Shown here piece by piece: positions 48,901 to 58,000 of a stretch of DNA of 64,000 nucleotides. The position numbers were made by a program, and so were the translations under genes. Source of the stretch: CAVZRC01 sp963777695 (lineage in GTDB: Bacteria; Planctomycetota; Planctomycetia; Isosphaerales; Isosphaeraceae); NCBI GenBank assembly GCA_963777695.1, contig CAVZRC010000004.1:496001-560000 (forward strand), given 5' to 3'. Below the pieces are notes generated by a model. It saw only the letters and a list, made by a program, of their open reading frames with translations, made no database searches and was not told where the DNA came from. Every line of letters begins with the position of its first letter. The first letter of the stretch is position 1.

Positions 48901-49314
48901 GGTCAGGAGGACCCCGGGACGGGCGTCGCCGAGCAGGAACTCTAGCCGATCGACCGGATAGGACGGGTCTATCGGCACGTAGGCGCCGCCGGCCTTGAGC
49001 ACGGCCAGCAGACCCACCACCATCGACGCGGACCGGCCGGCGCACAGGCCGACCAGTACTTCCGGTCCAACGCCGAGGTCGCGGAGGCGGTGTGCCAGGC
49101 GGTTGGCGCGGTCGTTGAGCTCGGCGTAGGTGAGCGGCCCTCCGACGCCGGCCACGGCGATGGCGTCGGGCGTCCGCCCCGCCTGAATCTCGATCCGGCG
49201 ATGGACCAGACCAGGGCGATCCCGTTCGGGATCGGCCCGGTCCCGAAGCAAACGTGCGACCAGCTCACGCTTCTGCTCCAGGCTCAACCCGACACTCTGT
49301 TCGGCAAGTTTCAT
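45967..49314 (-). CDS. Nonribosomal peptide synthetase, A2-PCP-C (Gly-like code)
   Basis: An intact 1115-residue NRPS. Start ATG 49314 (GAGGTG site) is 17 bases after the previous NRPS stop; the frame stays open far upstream but reads antisense-like. Domains: A (about 50-560) with YVIYTSGSTGRPKGV, LSFEIAALELLLPL, NLYGPTETTVWSSAW, YRTGDLARW and MTPNGKVDR; PCP (about 580-650) NFFERGGHSLLAVQLL; C (about 680-1090) with FAQQRLWFLDQLEPG and MHHAISDGWSIGIL. Pocket residues E-I-L-Q-L-G-L-V-W equal the glycine code DILQLGLIW, except that the amine-anchoring Asp235 is Glu (codon at 48628-48630). The upstream condensation for this module is on the previous protein. Confidence 0.93.
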   Translation of the reverse strand: MKLAEQSVGLSLEQKRELVARLLRDRADPERDRPGLVHRRIEIQAGRTPDAIAVAGVGGPLTYAELNDRANRLAHRLRDLGVGPEVLVGLCAGRSASMVVGLLAVLKAGGAYVPIDPSYPVDRLEFLLGDARPGVLLTDHDLRGDLPDCDARVVRLDGDWPAIENDANVDGGASEVNLAYVIYTSGSTGRPKGVQVSHGALDNLLQSMPGLLSIGERDTLLAVTTLSFEIAALELLLPLIVGGQVELIDREVAADASRLAARLDESRATFLQATPATWRSLLEAGWSGKPTLTMLCGGEALPRALADRLSDEGAVLWNLYGPTETTVWSSAWRVEPGPGPISIGRPIAKTSFHVLDKRLRAVPVGVTGELCIGGAGLARGYRDRPDLTAERFIPDPYGTEPGGRLYRTGDLARWRHDGTLECLGRIDHQVKIRGFRVELGEVEAALGRHPEVRDVVVVARPDSSEEMSLAAYIVPRIATNPPTASELRRWLRCQLPEYMIPSTFATLDVLPMTPNGKVDRLALADTGRSNLSPGADFVSPRGPIEQAIAEIWAELLGGGPAGVHDNFFERGGHSLLAVQLLARLRHAFDVEASLKGFLEEPTVSRLARVVEDAMANGAASQAPTIARLSCEAPRPASFAQQRLWFLDQLEPGRAAYHLPAAAKLVGDLDTMALERAINEVVRRHETLRTTLVSVDGVPHQVVADRLELSMAVENLSSLPADERKAHALCRIREEAERPFDMARGPLIRAGLLRLGEREHIATVTMHHAISDGWSIGILIREVSALYEAFRLGGPSPLPELPVQYVDYAVWQRDWLQGPALEAQLGYWRNQLASLPDLELPTDRPRLAVAGHRGGERSAIVPKGTLDAVRTLGRREGATLYVTLLAAFQVLLHRHSGQVDIAVGSPIAGRARTELEGLIGLFVNTLVMRGDLSGNPGFRELLRRVRRTAMDAYAHQDVPFDRLVTLVHPDRNASRTPVFQVMFALQNAPMPALRTPGLLLTPIELPSRTAKFDLTLFAWEVSEGLRLTMEYRTDLFDAATVDRMLAHYQILLGEIIAHPDRPIGALSLLTPDERNQLLVGWNDAAIDDFALTFDEPDDDAHSSLYEISSLEVATHE

Positions 49315-49331
49315 GATGAGCACCTCATTCG

Positions 49332-52300
49332 TTAGCGAAGTTGAGCGATCAAGGCGTCGAGTTCGTCGCCGGTGAGCCGATCGAGGTCGAGGTCGTCGAG
49401 TTGTGGCTCGCCAGCGGAACCGTTCGAGGGACCGATCTGCTGTTCTGGGTCGCGATCCAGCATCGAAATCAGTTCGGCGAGTCGCCGATCGGGCTGGGCC
49501 GCCATCGCCTCGAGGATGGCCCGTAGGGATACGAGGATCCGCTCGATGGTGCGGGGATCGAACCGGTCGGCGTCGAAGCCGATCCGGAGCTCCAACTCGG
49601 TGCCGGGTAGGACGGTGACGGCGATCGGGTAATGGGTCCGCTCCAGGTATCGCGCCGACTCGATGCCCAGCCGGTCGGCCCGTTCTTGCAGCGAACCGAC
49701 GAAAGGCAGGTTCTGCACGATCACGATGCTCTCGAACATCGGCATTCCGGGCGGGACCTCGCTCCAGGTCTGGATCCGCGAGAGCGGGACCGCTTCGAAT
49801 CGCCGCATCTCGACCATGCTCGCCTGGAGCTCGCGGAGCCACGGGACGAGCTCGGAGTCCTCGATCACCCGAGCCCGGAGCGGCAGGACGTTGATGAACA
49901 TCCCGACCATCGACTCCACCCCGGCGAGCTCGGGCGGACGTCCGGAGACGGTGACTCCGAAGAGCACGTCGTCTCGCCCGCTGTACCGGCTCAGCATCAA
50001 GGCCCAGGCGCCCTGGATCAGGGTGCTCAGCGTGAGCCGGCGCGATCGTCCGAGTGCCTGAATCGCCGCCGTCACGTCCGCCGACAGCGCAATCTGGCGT
50101 TCGACGATCGCCTCGGACGATGTGCCGAGCCGATCCGGTGAGGGACCGATCACATCGAGCGGTGTCGCCGCGGTAACCCCGCTCAACGACTGCCTCCAGC
50201 GCGCTTCGGCAGGTCTGTCGTCCCGATCGCGCAGCCAGGCGACGTAATCGCGGAACGGCCGGACCGATCTCAATTCGGGCTCGCGCCCTCGGCGGATCGC
50301 CTCGTAGATGTCGAGCACCTCGTGGAGCAGGACCGAGAGGCACCAGCGGTCGATCGCGACGTGGTGGATGCTCCAGACGAGTTGGTGCACATCCTCGCCG
50401 AGCCGGAACAGGGCCAGTCGCGACAGCGGGGGCCGGGAGAGGATGAGTCCGCGACGTCTGTCTGAGCCCATATAGGCCGTGAGTCGCTTCTCCTGCTCGA
50501 GCGGTGCTAGCCTTCGCCAATCCTGGTAATCCAAGGGGTGATCGGCTCGACTGTGGACGACCTGATAGGACGCGCCGAGATCGGTCCAGTGGATGGTTGA
50601 CCGCAGCGTGGGGTGCCGCGCGATCAGGCGATGCCACGACTCTCTGAGGGCGGCCAGGTCGAGCTCGCCCAGGAGGCGACACACGAACTGCTCGACGTAT
50701 CGGCCCGCCTCGGGGTCGGCGAGGGTATGGTAGAGCATCCCTTCCTGCACGGGCGTCAGGGGATACAGGTCCTCGATGCCTCCGCCCTCCGCGAAAGCGC
50801 CTCGGACCGACTCGAGGTCGATGCCCCGGGGAGCCAGCTCGAACGGCGCGACCACGGACGCCGAAGTCTCGCTCGAGCCCCGATGAGTCGAGCCCGATTC
50901 GGCCGCCGCGGCCAGGTCGGCGACGTTCGGGCACTGGAAGAGTTGGATCGGGTCCAGGACCAGACCGGCTTGCCGCGCCCGCGACACCATCTGAATGCCG
51001 AGGATCGAGTCGATGCCGAGCTCGAAGAAATCCTCGTTCACGCCGACGCGGTCACGGCCCAGGAGGTCCGCCGTGATCCCGGCCAGGATCTCCTCCGCGA
51101 TCGTACGAGGCGGGGCATATTCGATGGACGAGCCCTCGTCGCCGAGCATGGCGGGTGGTCGGAGGGCCGATCGGTCGAGCTTGCCGTTGGGCGAAAGGGG
51201 TAACGCTTCGAGGAAGACATAGGAGGACGGCACCATCGGCTCGGGCATGCGGCCCTTCAGCCAGCGTCGGAGTTCCGAGGTCGTGGGATAGGACACGATC
51301 GCGGGTACGATGTAGGCGCCGAGCCGTTTCTCACCGAGGGGATCCTCATGGACCACGACGACCGCTTCGCTCACCCCCGGGTGCCGCGCCAGGACGGCCT
51401 CGACCTCGGCGAGCTCGATGCGGAAGCCCCGTATCTTCACCTGGCCGTCGCGGCGACCCAGTAGCTCCAGCACGCCCCCTTCTCGCCATCGGGCGCGGTC
51501 GCCCGTCGCATACATCCGCGACCCGGGCACGCCGTGGGGGTCGGGCAGGAACCGTCCGGCGGTCTGACCGAGACGGTTGACGTAGCACCGCGCCACCCCG
51601 GCACCACCGATGTACAGCTCGCCGACGACCCCCGCGGGGACCGGCTCCGCCCGCCCGTCCAGGACGTACGCCCGCGTCCCGGGCAGCGGGCGACCGATCG
51701 GGACCTGACCGTCCCGAAGGAGGGACTCCGGCGGGTCCGCGAAGCAGGTGCTGTCGATCGTCGTCTCGGTCAGGCCGTAAGAGTTCACCACCCGGCCGCC
51801 CGGTCCGACCAGCCGGCAGAGCCGCCGGTACAAGCGAGTGCGCAGCGTGTCCGAGCCGACCGCCAGGAGCCGGATGTCGGCGAGGTTTCGATCCTGACCT
51901 TCGAGATGCGCCGCGAGTGCATCGGCGATGGCCGGGACGAGCTCGAGGCACTCGATGCGCTCGCTTCGGATGAGATCGGCCAGCGCCTCGGGATCGAGCA
52001 GGACCCGGCGCGGGCAACCGACCAGGGTGCCGCCGGTGGTCAAGGCGCGGACCCAGTCGCCGGTGAAGACGTCGAAGGCGAAGCCCGCGGCCTGGAGGTG
52101 GCGGAGCGAGGGCCGGCGGAGGTCGTAGGCGTCCTCCCAGGCGGAGGCGACGGTGAGGAGGCTGCGGTGGGAGACCATGACCCCCTTCGGTCGCCCGGTG
52201 CTTCCCGAGGTAAAGACGACATAGGCGAGGTTGCCGCCGACGACTCGCACCGATGGGTTCTCCGAGTCAATCTCCGCCATCGATTCGAGGAGGGCCTCGA

Positions 52301-53657
52301 AGTCCACGGCCGGCGTCGCACCGTCCGGGAGCCGGTCGCGTAAATGATCCTCGATCACCAGGAGGCTCGCCCCGGAATCCTGCACCATCGCCGCCAGCCG
52401 ATCCGCGGGATGATCGGGATCCATCGGCAGGTAGGCCCCGCCGGCCTTCAATACACCCAGCAGTCCGATCACCCTCGACGGCCATCGCTCGAGGTACAGG
52501 CCCACGACCGACTCCGGCCTCACGCCCAGATCGATCAGGCGATGGGCCACGGTATTGGACAATCGATTTAACGCATCGTAGGTCAACGATTCGTCGCCCC
52601 AGGCCAGTGCGACCGCATCGGGCGAGCATCCGACTTGCTTCTCGAATCGATGATGGGTGGCGAGGTCATCGTGGGGAATCGCCGGTGCCTCGGCCCAAGC
52701 TCCGAGTAATTGATGCCGCTCCGCTGAAGAGACCAGCGGGAGATCGGCGAGCCGGCGCCCGGGTCGGCGACGATGGCTTCCAGGAGGGTCCGGAAGCCAT
52801 CGGCCAGGCGATCGATCGATCGATTGCGCCGCGAACAAGTCGGTGCTGTATTCGATCGTAACGCAGAGGCGATCGCCCTCTTTGGCGGTCATCATCGCCA
52901 GGTCGAAGAGCGCGGTCCCTGTATCGAGTGCGATCGACTCGGCGGTGAGCCCATGCAGGTTCAAGCTCGCGCCGGAGATGCCCAGAGCGAACGGAGCCAG
53001 GCCCTCGTCGTCGAGCCGATGGGCTTTCTGATGGGCGAACATGACCTGGAAGAGGGGTGGCCGGCCGGGATCGGCATTCCCCTGGAGGCGACTGACGAGG
53101 AGGCTGAACGGATAATCTTGATGTTCCAGACCTCCGGCGACGGTCGTGCGCACGCGGCCCAGGAACTCCTCGAAAGCGGGATTCCCCGAGAGGTCACCCC
53201 TCATGGGCAGCATGTTGACATAGTAGCCGATCATCCCCTCGAGTCCCGGACGGGTCCGTCCCGCCACCGGCGAGCCGACGAGGACGTCGTCCTGGCCGCT
53301 GTATCGACCTATCAGGACCTGGAACGCGGCCAGCAAGGTCGTGAAGAGACTCACCCCGCGCGATGCGCCCAGGTCGGTGACCGCCCGGGTCAGGTCGGAA
53401 CCCAGGTCGAAATGCTTGACGGCACCTCGATAGCTCCGGACGGGCGCCCTGGCGAAATCGGTCGGCAACTCGAGCACGGAGAGGGGGCCGGCGAGCTGCT
53501 GACTCCAGTAGTTCCAGTGGCGCTCTCCTTCGTCGCTGGAGACCATGGCGTGCTGCCATCTCGCGAAGTCCGTCGAGCTCGAGATCGGCCCCGGGCGACT
53601 ATCGGCACACCCGACAAGCTCCTCGGCGTACGCCTTGCCGAGGTCGTCGACGAGCAC
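49332..53657 (-). CDS. Nonribosomal peptide synthetase, C(C-terminal half)-A1-PCP-C (Orn-like code)
   Basis: 1441 residues. It begins inside a condensation domain whose first half is in the preceding frame; an in-frame TGA (53667-53669) separates them. A1 has YVVFTSGSTGRPKGVMV, FAFDVFTGDWVRAL, NSYGLTETTIDSTCF, GRRDGQVKIRGFRIELAEVEA and SPNGKLDRSAL; pocket residues D-V-G-E-L-V-S-I-D (Orn-like). The PCP is FFELGIDSILGIQMV. The second C domain starts DLYPLTPVQEGMLYHTL, a D-donor (DCL) signature, and its active site reads HHVAIDRW, with Arg (50346-50348) where Gly is usual. The tail LDRLTGDELDALIAQLR looks like a docking segment. About 20 residues (52830-52764) are scrambled by two compensating frame changes, one at a GATC tandem repeat. 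Confidence 0.9.
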   Translation of the reverse strand: MLVDDLGKAYAEELVGCADSRPGPISSSTDFARWQHAMVSSDEGERHWNYWSQQLAGPLSVLELPTDFARAPVRSYRGAVKHFDLGSDLTRAVTDLGASRGVSLFTTLLAAFQVLIGRYSGQDDVLVGSPVAGRTRPGLEGMIGYYVNMLPMRGDLSGNPAFEEFLGRVRTTVAGGLEHQDYPFSLLVSRLQGNADPGRPPLFQVMFAHQKAHRLDDEGLAPFALGISGASLNLHGLTAESIALDTGTALFDLAMMTAKEGDRLCVTIEYSTDLFAAQSIDRSPGRWLPDPPGSHRRRPGRRLADLPLVSSAERHQLLGAWAEAPAIPHDDLATHHRFEKQVGCSPDAVALAWGDESLTYDALNRLSNTVAHRLIDLGVRPESVVGLYLERWPSRVIGLLGVLKAGGAYLPMDPDHPADRLAAMVQDSGASLLVIEDHLRDRLPDGATPAVDFEALLESMAEIDSENPSVRVVGGNLAYVVFTSGSTGRPKGVMVSHRSLLTVASAWEDAYDLRRPSLRHLQAAGFAFDVFTGDWVRALTTGGTLVGCPRRVLLDPEALADLIRSERIECLELVPAIADALAAHLEGQDRNLADIRLLAVGSDTLRTRLYRRLCRLVGPGGRVVNSYGLTETTIDSTCFADPPESLLRDGQVPIGRPLPGTRAYVLDGRAEPVPAGVVGELYIGGAGVARCYVNRLGQTAGRFLPDPHGVPGSRMYATGDRARWREGGVLELLGRRDGQVKIRGFRIELAEVEAVLARHPGVSEAVVVVHEDPLGEKRLGAYIVPAIVSYPTTSELRRWLKGRMPEPMVPSSYVFLEALPLSPNGKLDRSALRPPAMLGDEGSSIEYAPPRTIAEEILAGITADLLGRDRVGVNEDFFELGIDSILGIQMVSRARQAGLVLDPIQLFQCPNVADLAAAAESGSTHRGSSETSASVVAPFELAPRGIDLESVRGAFAEGGGIEDLYPLTPVQEGMLYHTLADPEAGRYVEQFVCRLLGELDLAALRESWHRLIARHPTLRSTIHWTDLGASYQVVHSRADHPLDYQDWRRLAPLEQEKRLTAYMGSDRRRGLILSRPPLSRLALFRLGEDVHQLVWSIHHVAIDRWCLSVLLHEVLDIYEAIRRGREPELRSVRPFRDYVAWLRDRDDRPAEARWRQSLSGVTAATPLDVIGPSPDRLGTSSEAIVERQIALSADVTAAIQALGRSRRLTLSTLIQGAWALMLSRYSGRDDVLFGVTVSGRPPELAGVESMVGMFINVLPLRARVIEDSELVPWLRELQASMVEMRRFEAVPLSRIQTWSEVPPGMPMFESIVIVQNLPFVGSLQERADRLGIESARYLERTHYPIAVTVLPGTELELRIGFDADRFDPRTIERILVSLRAILEAMAAQPDRRLAELISMLDRDPEQQIGPSNGSAGEPQLDDLDLDRLTGDELDALIAQLR

Positions 53658-53666
53658 GGCGGTCGA

Positions 53667-55053
53667 TCAGAAGTCGGCGATGATGTGGTGTACGACCAGG
53701 AGCACGACGTGCTCCGATTCGCTTCGCCTCAGGAGATGGAGCCGGAAGAGCGGGCCGGCCTCGAGGTCGAAAGGACGACGCGCCCGCTCCTCAAGCTCGT
53801 CCTGGAGTTCGGCGTCGTCCAGGCCGGACACATCCTCGACCGGGAGCCATTCGCCCTCACGGAGACCGAACGAGATCGCGTCGAGGACGCGGACCGTGGG
53901 CTTCTCGTCGACGACTGCGAAAGTCGTCCGCAAGGCATCCTGTCGAGCGACGACGCGGCGGCAAGCGCGCCGGAAGGCGTCCAGATCCAGCTCCGCGCGG
54001 ATCGTCGCGGCACCGGTGATGTGATAGGCGGCACTGGTCGTCGCGAACTGATGTGCGTACCACAGCATTTGCTGACCGTACGAAGGCCGATGTTCCGGCT
54101 CCTCCGGTGCCGTCGTTGCGGGTGTCTCTGGCGATGGAGATCCATCGCGACGCTCGATTACCCTTTCGGCCAGCTCGCGAATCCCCGATCCTTCCATCAG
54201 CATCGACAGCGGGAGCACCGCACCGAGGCCGGTCTCGATCTCGACCTTCAGCTCCATCGCGGTCAACGAGTCGAGTCCCAGCGACATCAGCGGTCGATCG
54301 GGATCGACCTTTTCCGGGGCCAGGCCCAGGACGTCCGCCACGCGACCTCGGAAGAACTCGATGAGCCGATCTCGCTCATCGCATCCCGTCGCCAGGGGCT
54401 CAACATGGTGCTCGATCGGCGGCGGGCCGTGGCCATTCGATAGGCCGTTATTATGAGGAAGCTTGCGCGAGGCCCCGTCTTCGAGCCAGAATCGTTCGCG
54501 CTGCCAGGGATAGCCCGGAAGCCGGACGAAACGGCCGGCGGGCGAGACCTTCGACCAATCGATGTCGAATCCTTGCGCGTAGCGGGAGGCTGCCGACGAT
54601 CGCATCGTGCCCGATCCCGAATCGCCCCGCCTTGGCGCGTCGAGGACGAGCGGACTCCCTTCGCTCGAGTCGAGGCGGGCCGGTAGCCTTCGCCCTTGAA
54701 GGATGCACCAGTGCGGCTCACCTCGCCGGAAGGCGTCTAGGGCCTCAACGGCCTCGTCCCGGCTGGAGACGACGAGCGCCAGCCGGTGGTCGTGGTGCCC
54801 TCGCCGTGCGCCGGCCGTGTAGGCCACGTCGCGGAGGTCGAGGTCCCGCGAACTGTCGGACAGGGCGGACCGCATCGCGTCGGCTAGGTCCCAGAGGGCC
54901 GACGGGGATCGCGCCGAGAGGGGGATGACCACTTCCTCGGGTTCGCCATCGTTGGCAACGAGCCGAGCATCGACGCGGGTCGGGGCCTCTTCCAGGACGA
55001 AGTAGGCATTGGTGCCGCCGAACCCGAACGAGCTGACTCCCGCCAGCCCCGAC
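53667..55053 (-). CDS. PKS/NRPS fragment: KS tail, AT-less linker, ACP and N-terminal half of a condensation domain
   Basis: Continues the KS in a new frame (SSFGFGGTNAYFVLEEAP), then the post-KS linker (VIPLSARSPSALWDLADAM, DVAYTAGARRGHHDHRLALV). Where about 300 residues of acyltransferase should follow, there are only some 37 residues (54692-54582) before the normal post-AT linker RYAQGFDIDWSKV and RFVRLPGYPWQRERFWLE. An ACP with SLGLDSLTAMELKVEIE follows, then a condensation domain with SYGQQMLWYAHQFATTSAAYH and HHIIADF. The next codon, where this C-domain class has Trp, is TGA. Reading through it leads in frame into the next NRPS protein. Confidence 0.85.
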
Positions 55054-58000
55054 GGCCGGTGTCAGGCCAATCATCGAACTCGCGCTGGACCCGCAGCGGC
55101 AGGTCCTCGTAGGCGATATGGGGATTGGGCCGGGAGAAGTGCAGGCTCGGCGGGATCGCCCGATGATGGAGCGCCAGCGCCGTCTTGATCAGGCCCGCGA
55201 CCCCCGACGCCGCCTCCAGGTGGCCGACGTTCGTCTTGACCGAACCCAGGGCGCAAGGCCGGTCAGGGCCGCGGCCCTCGCCAAGCACGGCACCCAGGGC
55301 CGCGAGCTCGATCGGGTCGCCCAGCAGGGTCCCGGTGTCGTGCGCCTCGATGTAGTCGACCTCTCCGGGAGAGACCCCGGCCTGCCGGTAGGCCGCGCGG
55401 AGGACGGCCTCCTGCGCCGATCGGTAGGGGGCCGTCAGTCCGTTGGTCCGGCCGTCCTGGTTGACCGCGCCGCCCCGGATCACCGCGTAGATCGGATCGC
55501 CGTCGGCCAGGGCGCGTGAGACCGGCTTCAGCACCACCATCCCCGCCCCTTCGCTCCGGACATAGCCGTCGGCCGCGGCGTCGAAGGTCCGGCATCGACC
55601 ACCCGGCGAGAGGAACCCGGCCTTGGCGAAGTTCGCGAAGACCTCCGGAAGGAGGATCAGGTTCACTCCGCCCGCGACGGCCAGCTCGCATTCGTCGTCG
55701 CGAAGGCTTCGGCAGGCCATGTGGACCGCGACCAGTGAGGAGGAGCAGGCCGTGTCGATCGCGAGGCTGGGACCGTGAAAGTCGAAGTGGTGCGAGATCC
55801 GATTGGCCGCGATGCTGTCGGCGCTCCCGGTGATCCGGAAGCCGTCGCTCGGGCCGCCGCGCATCGCTTGAAGCTGGGCGTAGTCGTTGGTAGAGATCCC
55901 GACGAACACCCCGACGGCCGTCCCAGCGAGTCGTTCGGGGACCTGGCCGCCGTCCTCGAGTGCCTCCCACGTCAACTCGAGGAGCATCCTGTGCTGGGGG
56001 TCGAACAGCGCCGCCTCGCGGGGAGAGATGCCGAAGAAGTCGGCATCGAACCGGTCGATCCCCTCGACGAATCCCCCGCGCCGGGGGACCTCTATGTCCC
56101 CGAGTGCCTCGACGTCCCACCGCGACTCCGGAATCGGGCCGACCCCCTCCACACCGTCGCGCAACAACTTCCAGAACGCATCAGGCCCCGTCGCGCCCGG
56201 GAATCGGCAGCCGATTCCGACGATTGCGATCGACTCGCAATGCGGGCCATGCCCCGTCTCGGGTCTCCGCCGGTCGTGCTCCACCGGCGGTTCGCCCGCG
56301 AGGAAACTCGCCAGCGCGTCGATCGTGGGATGGTCGTAGACGAGCGTCGGGTCCAGCTTGCGTCCCAGCCATTCCTCGAGCTCGGCCGCCAGCCGCACGG
56401 CCTGGAGCGAGCCAATGCCGAAGCCGGCGAGCGGCCTCCGCGTGTCGACCTCTTCAGGCCGGATACCGAGCGGGCCGGCGACCTTCGCCGCATCGGTACG
56501 ACCGAGAAGACCAACGGCCTGGCTAGGCGACGTGGCCGCCGTTTCACTCATTTGCGCCCATTGTGCAACATTTTCAAGAGTCCCATCCAGGAAGCCGTCG
56601 CGGCAGGCGTGGCGCCGGACCTTCCCGCTCGACGTCTTCGGGAGACTGAGCCTCTTGATCAACCGGATCGCGTGGACCTCGACGTAGTGCTGCTCGGCTA
56701 CGGCGCGGCGAATCGCCGTGATGATCTCGTCGATCGTCGTCGGGTCGGGAGTACGCTCGACCTCCTGGATGATCGCGAGTCGCTCCTCGCCCTCGCCCTC
56801 GATCGCGAAGGCCGCCGCGGCGCCGGCGAGGAGTGCGGGGTGGCACCGTTCCGCCGTCCACTCGATGTCCTGCGGATAGATTTTTCGCCCGCGAAAAATG
56901 ATCATGTCCTTGAATCTACCCGTCACGAAGAGTACGCCGTCTTTCAGCGACCCCAGGTCGCTCGTCCGGAGGAACGGCCCTTCGCCGTCCACGAGCCTCG
57001 CATCGAAGGTCGCCTTCGTATCCGCCGGCCGCCCCCGGTAGTCGAGCGCGACGCTCGGGCCAGCGACCCAGATCTCGCCGACTCGACCGTCGGGGCATGG
57101 GTCGCCTGTCGCGGGATCGACGATCACGACACGCTGGCTGTCAACCACTCGACCGCTCGCGACCAGTCGCTTGGACGTTGCGATCGTGGGGGCCTCGGAG
57201 ACCTCACCGTGTTCGAGGGCCGCGCCGTCCACGTGAAGTATGACGGGCGGGCAGGCCCGCGGCCCTCCCGAGACCAGCAGCGTCAACTCGGCCAGTCCGT
57301 AGCAGGGCAGGAACGATTCTCGGCGGAATCCGGCCGGCTCGAACGCCGCGGCGAAACGGTCCAGGGTCTCCGCGCGGACCGGCTCGGCGTCGTTGAACGC
57401 GACGCGCCACGAGCTCAGGTCCAGCCCTGCGCGCTGCTCGGGCGTCGTCTTCTCGATGCAGAGCTCGTAGGCGAAATTCGGCGCGCCGCTGATGGTCGCC
57501 CCGGTGCGTGAGATGGCCTCGAGCCACCGGATCGGCCGCTGGATGAACGAGACCGGCGAAAGGAGTGTGCTCGACCCGCCGCAATAGAGCGTCTGGATGA
57601 TGCCGCCGATCAGGCCCATGTCGTGGAACATCGGCAACCAGAAGGCGCCTCGGGCCTCCGGGATCGAGCCGAAGGCGTCGTGGATGAGTGAGGAATTGTG
57701 GATCAGGTTGCCGTGGGTGATCATCACGCCCCGAGGTGCCGTCGTCGAGCCCGAGGTGTACTGGAGGATGGCGAGCGAGTCGGATCGTGCCCCCGGGTCC
57801 GTCCAGCGGCCAGCCGGCTCATCGCGGTCGCCCGCCCCATCGTCCGTGAGGATCCGTTGCACGTCACGGAGCTCCGTCACGCCGATTTCCCAGCGCACGG
57901 CGTCCTTCGCCAGCGAGGAGCAGGTCAGGACCGCGGAGGGCTCGCAGTCGGCGACGATGGAGCGTAGCCGGGTCATCGGCCGGTTGGGCCTGGGCAGATG

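Noticed and set aside
49315..50934. Long upstream extension of the A2-PCP-C reading frame (about 540 residues)
   Set aside because: It overlaps the preceding NRPS gene in another frame and is Arg/Pro-rich without domain signatures; the ATG at 49314 has a ribosome site and begins normal NRPS sequence.
53667..53669. Selenocysteine or recoded TGA in the condensation domain
   Set aside because: The expected residue is Trp, not Cys; no SECIS-like hairpin is evident directly downstream, and other TGA codons in the window act as normal stops.
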